From: Chromera velia
Taxonomy: Eukaryota > Sar > Chromeraceae
Length of the DNA stretch: 37,229 nucleotides
Direction of reading: 5' to 3'
Assembly (NCBI GenBank): GCA_018398765.1
Contig: JAHBMJ010000511.1
Location: 4,845-42,073, forward strand
Shown here: positions 33,562 to 37,229 of the stretch, one piece after another
How the letters are laid out: each line of letters starts with the position of its first letter
How positions within the stretch are numbered: the stretch's first letter is position 1
The notes under the pieces: model-generated
The model's database searches: none
The model's input: only the letters and a program-made list of their open reading frames with translations
What the model was told of the DNA's origin: nothing
Made by a program: the position numbers and the translations under genes

Positions 33562-35578
33562 GTCGTGATGAGTCTCCGCCTTCCCCCCCCTCTCTCTGTC
33601 GCCCCTTCTCTCTGCAGGGCCCAGCAGGCCATACGTGAAAACTTTCTGAGGAACCAGCAGGGAGCCGCGGCCGCAGACGGCACAGGAGTCGCAGAGGGGG
33701 AGGGCCCTCAAATTGCGTCTGTGCCCCCCGTGCCCCTGTTCCTCCAGAACCCCCCCGCAGAGGTGGCCCGCATCGCTGCAGCTGCGGCAACAGGGGGTGA
33801 TTTCCCTCTGCAGCAGTCCGGTGCGACGGTCGACAAAGTGCCCGAACAGGAGAAGAGACTGGAGGGATCAGCTGACGGCGTGACTGCCCGTCTCCGAGAG
33901 GGGGGGGCCCTCCATGGGGCTGTGATGCCTTCCAACCGCCTTCCCCAGAGCGAACAGATGCCTCAGACCTCGGGGGGAGGGCAGGTGCCGGTGCCCCCTC
34001 CCGCAAAGAACACCAAACAAGGGTGAGTGCCGTGCTGTTTTTCTTTCCTTTTGGATTCGTTCTTCTTCTCATTGGCTTGAGTCCCTTCACTTTCCGGACT
34101 CAAAAGCTTGAGGAGGTGGAGAGGATACCTGCTCATTCAAAGAAGAAGTACATCGGCATCCATGCTTCTGTCAATACACCACAAGATATGCATTTGGCTT
34201 TTTGTCCGAACCATGGGAGCCAAGCACCGATCTTCTTCACTCCCCTTCAAAATGACCGCTTGTAAGAATTGTGTGTGTGTGTGTATGTGTGTGTGCGAAT
34301 CTGTATCTCCATCTGTGTCTGAGTGACTGCAGCTCTGCAGCCGCCCGCGGTCCGTGTGACTCCCTGGGCGAGCACAGGTCCTCCACGCCCCCCCTCCAAC
34401 GAGTCTGCGTTGCATATGCACAGCAGCAGCAGCCACAGGGGGAACAGGGCACAGGCACACAGCCTGAATCTGCCCCCCCTGCTGGCGCCTCCAACGGAGT
34501 CCCTGTGACTGCAGGAGGCAGCCAGTGGCGGCGCAACCCGACCGATGAGGACCCGACGGCCCTCCTGAGGCAGCTCGAGGAGGTGCGCCGCCAAAAGCAG
34601 GAGGAAGCGATGCGCAACGCAGCAGCAAGTGGGTGTGTCCCCGTGACGACGTCCGGGATGACCCCCCCGATTCCGTCTGCCCCGGTGCCTGTGGGGGGGG
34701 AGATGGAGGGCTCTGCTGCTGATGCCCTCAGAGCGATGGCTGCACAGGGTCGGGTGATTCCTGTCTCTCCTACTCAGTATCAGCGTCCCGTTCCGCAAAT
34801 GCCCCCCAGCGCAGAGGCTGCCCGGACAGAGGATGATCAGTGGCACGACTTGGCTGATAAGGAGAGTGAGGAGGAATCGGAGGAGCAGGAGGAAGAGGAA
34901 GAGAGCAGCAACGAGAGTGCAGGAAGTTCGGAGGTGGAGGAAGTTGAGGGCACAGATGAGAGCCCCCCCGGCACTTCCGAGTTTGCCTCCCCGAGGGGGG
35001 ACATAGAGGAAGACCCGACACCCGAGGAGGATGCCGACGCAGCCCCTAGTGAGCCTTCAGAAGGAGTCTCTGAGGAGTCCCCTGGAAGAGACGATGAGGA
35101 AGAGCAGAGTGAGGCAAGTCACGGTGAGTCCATCGTCAGTGGAGAGGGAGAAGGCCAAGAGGGGGCTGCAAACACACAGCCTGCTCTCCAAACCCCTCCA
35201 ATGCCGGGCAGAGACGCGACTGATCTCAGATTCAACCCACGCAGCCACGTGCCCCCCCCCCGTCCCGACAGAGAAAACGGGGATGCCCCCAACCCAAACT
35301 CTGCCTTGGGATTAGGATTCATCAAAGAAGATGAAGAGGATGAGACGCAGAAGGATGAGAGCACACCCACACCCCCAGAGAATTGCCCCACTGACCCCTC
35401 ACCCCAGCAGAAGATCGGTCAGTCTCCTCAAAGACACCAGCAGGAGAGCCAACAGGGGGGGGCGGCCCTCCCCTTCCCTTCCCTCTCGGGGTCCGGGCCT
35501 GCAAGTGCAAGTGCAGGGGGGGACGGGCCCACTGAGGAAGAGAAGAAGGAAGACTCAAACGACAACGGAGAGAAGTGA
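28748..35578 (+). CDS. Unrecognised four-transmembrane protein with a very long low-complexity tail
   Basis: Six exons: 28748-31118, 31417-31681, 32099-32672, 33025-33257, 33618-34022, 34333-35578 (TGA). All joins keep frame; total 5094 nt, 1697 residues. The ATG at 28748 (context CCAAAATGC) is the first in frame. Residues 40-62, 64-82, 84-106 and 123-149 are hydrophobic with short loops and probable cytosolic ends. The remaining roughly 1500 residues are rich in Pro, Gln, Ala, Glu and Ser, with a seven-Lys run, LREAEIRFQRAKG, LLRQLEEVRRQKQEEAMR (likely short coiled coil) and a strongly acidic block (ESEEQEEEEESSNESAGSSE) coded near 34860-34930. Four of five donors are GTGAGT. The four-helix start recalls MARVEL-like or tetraspan proteins only in topology. 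A scaffold anchored in a membrane is the natural inference; function is unknown. Confidence 0.85.
33495..33562 (+). repeat. (CT)n(GT)n microsatellite in an intron
   Basis: It lies in the intron 33258-33617 of the four-transmembrane protein gene, upstream of the CTCTGCAG acceptor. The CT-then-GT order matches polyketide synthase intron 5. Confidence 0.9.
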
Positions 35579-35612
35579 ACAAACGAGATGGAGAGAAGTG
35601 AACAAACGAGAT
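35567..35612 (+). repeat. 23-bp perfect tandem duplication across the stop codon
   Basis: Copies at 35567-35589 and 35590-35612 are identical and contain GAGAAGTGAACAAACGAG. The stop codon TGA at 35576-35578 lies in copy 1. Copy 2 is followed by the palindrome ACGAGATCTCGT (35606-35617). Confidence 0.9.
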
Positions 35613-37229
35613 CTCGTGAGAAAGGGGGGGTGAAATAAACTGTCTTCCTCGTCTTTTTGTCTTCTTGGTAGGAGAAAAAAGAAGGACGAAGGGGAGAAGT
35701 GAAAACGTCCTCCTGGAGGTTCTCTGTCGGTATGTCTGTTTGTCTGTTTGTGTCCCTCTCCTTCCCAACAAGTCTCTTTTTTCCCGTCTTGTGACTCTTT
35801 TGTGTCTGTCTTGCCCCTGTTGAGATGCCTGTCAGGAGGAAGGTGGATACCAAAGAGGGCTCACCCTTTCTCTTCCTGTATTCTTTCGTGCGCGTCTCGA
35901 TTGAGATAGGAAAAGAAAAGCGGACGAGACGCAGGCACAATCACAGACAGACAGCGTGGGAGGCAACAAAGCAACGTCTGCCTGCCTACCGGGGGTATCG
36001 TCTTGATGAGCCCGTCTGTCGGTCTTGTTTGAAAAAAGGGGTGTGGAAAAATGCAGAATGAAATCAACAAATGACGAAGAACTCAATCAAGTGAAGGGTC
36101 AAGCGTAAATAGACAGACCCACCTGTCCATCTGTCGGCATGGGGGTGTTGTTCCCGGTCTGTTGTGTTCTGTGTGTCTTCTTTCTTTTCCTTCCTGCCTC
36201 ACGATGTCCTCCTACCAACCTTCACATGCTCGATGCCCTCAGATTATTTATTTGAAAAGGAAAAGAAGAACTCGATCAAGGGGGTACCGAAGAAAACAAG
36301 GGATCCCCCAATCTGCCTCTAGAAATCAGTCAACAAAATTCACCGAGATGCAGAGGAAGAAAGCAAACACACGCCTTTGTCTACCTCATTTGTTTCGTGT
36401 CCTTCGACTGTCAACGACTTCCTTGACCAGCCGCCCTTTTCATTTTGCCCTCCTTCTTCTCTTCGTTCCATGCGCCTTCCGTCTATCCTGTCCCCCCTCA
36501 TCTCTTGAGGTCAAAGTCGGCCACGAAAGAGAAGACAGAGAGAGGGAGGGAGAACGGTCAACAAGAAACCAACAAAGAAATGTCCTCTGGGCTGACGTGG
36601 CTGGGAAGTGTGTGTCTGATTTTTTCCTTTTTTGTCTGCATGAGGGTTTGGTGTGACTCCATGTCTTGCATCCGTCACACCCAGCCTCGCAAGCTTTGTT
36701 TTCGCCTCACTTCTTTCAGCCTTTTCGATGTCTAGACGGAATAGCGACGAAGTGATGAAGGCCTTTGTTGTCTGAATCAATTGAAAAAGTCAGATAAGGG
36801 AGAACACAGAGCTCGGTGAAAGAGCACGCGCTCCAATTCTTGTGTCCCTTCTCTCGAATCGGTCCTTTGTTCCCTCTTCTTTTGTTTTGCTCCTTCTTCT
36901 TTTGTTTGTCTGGCTGCACTGGTGCTTCTGTATGCTTTTTCCTTCGCACGAATGCGTCTAAATGACTGTTTTTTTCTGTCGTGCACTGCGTGTAACCGAC
37001 TGACTGACTGACTGACTGACTGTGCATGCAGACGAGAGCAGTTCGTCTCTGTTCGTTCGTTCATAAAGATGTCTGCCTGCCTGCCTTCGTTGACATAGCA
37101 CGGGAGACAGGCGAATTGAGTAGACAGATCGAGAGACCGTCTCTCAGCCAGTCAGATCAAGGGGGGTTGTACAGCTGGGGACAGAGGGAGGGAGATCATT
37201 CACCGTCTCTCTCTTGCCCCCCCCCCCCC
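35613..37229. other. Downstream non-coding DNA to the window edge
   Basis: It probably holds the 3' UTR of the four-transmembrane protein gene at its left end. Open frames are short and without splice support. A (GACT)n tract lies at about 36996-37020 followed by TGCATGCAG, as in acceptors elsewhere, so an exon of another gene could start near 37030. The window ends in a run of 13 C, a typical place for an assembly break. Confidence 0.5.

Overview
The window looks like nuclear DNA from an intron-rich alveolate alga. A chromerid such as Chromera velia fits best, but this is inference. The evidence is: three spliced genes with GT-AG introns; very low gene density; large (CT)n(GT)n, (GACA)n and (CAGT)n microsatellites inside and between introns; a modular polyketide synthase ending in a reductase; and TGCATGC boxes of the kind bound by ApiAP2 factors. 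No prokaryotic features, rRNA or convincing tRNA were seen.

Layout. (1) 1-5339, plus strand: the 3' end of a multidomain polyketide synthase gene. Six exons encode the end of a ketoreductase, an acyl carrier protein, a thioester reductase and a C-terminal sulfotransferase-like domain; the gene starts left of the window. (2) 5340-24267: about 19 kb of gene-poor DNA holding microsatellites, AT-rich islands, a 208-bp MITE with a perfect 8-bp target duplication (8544-8751), a second transposon-like unit (about 12211-13110), a 38-bp inverted repeat (11790-12018), and several short exon-like open stretches behind TGCAG acceptors that cannot be assigned to a known protein. (3) 24268-27896, minus strand: a seven-exon gene for an unrecognised membrane protein with about eight transmembrane segments and a basic, serine-rich N-terminus. 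(4) 27897-28747: an 851-bp divergent promoter region with repeated short motifs. (5) 28748-35578, plus strand: a six-exon gene for a 1697-residue protein with four N-terminal transmembrane segments and a huge low-complexity tail. (6) 35579-37229: downstream DNA ending in a C run at the window edge.

The three gene models support each other. Reading frame is kept across all 16 introns. Fifteen of 16 acceptors end in TGCAG and 15 of 16 donors fit GTNNGT. The polyketide synthase end is read as a chain-release unit: the ACP-bound chain could be released reductively by the thioester reductase, and the fused sulfotransferase-like domain may act before or after release. The two membrane protein genes share an upstream region and may be co-regulated, but nothing in the sequence ties them to the polyketide synthase.
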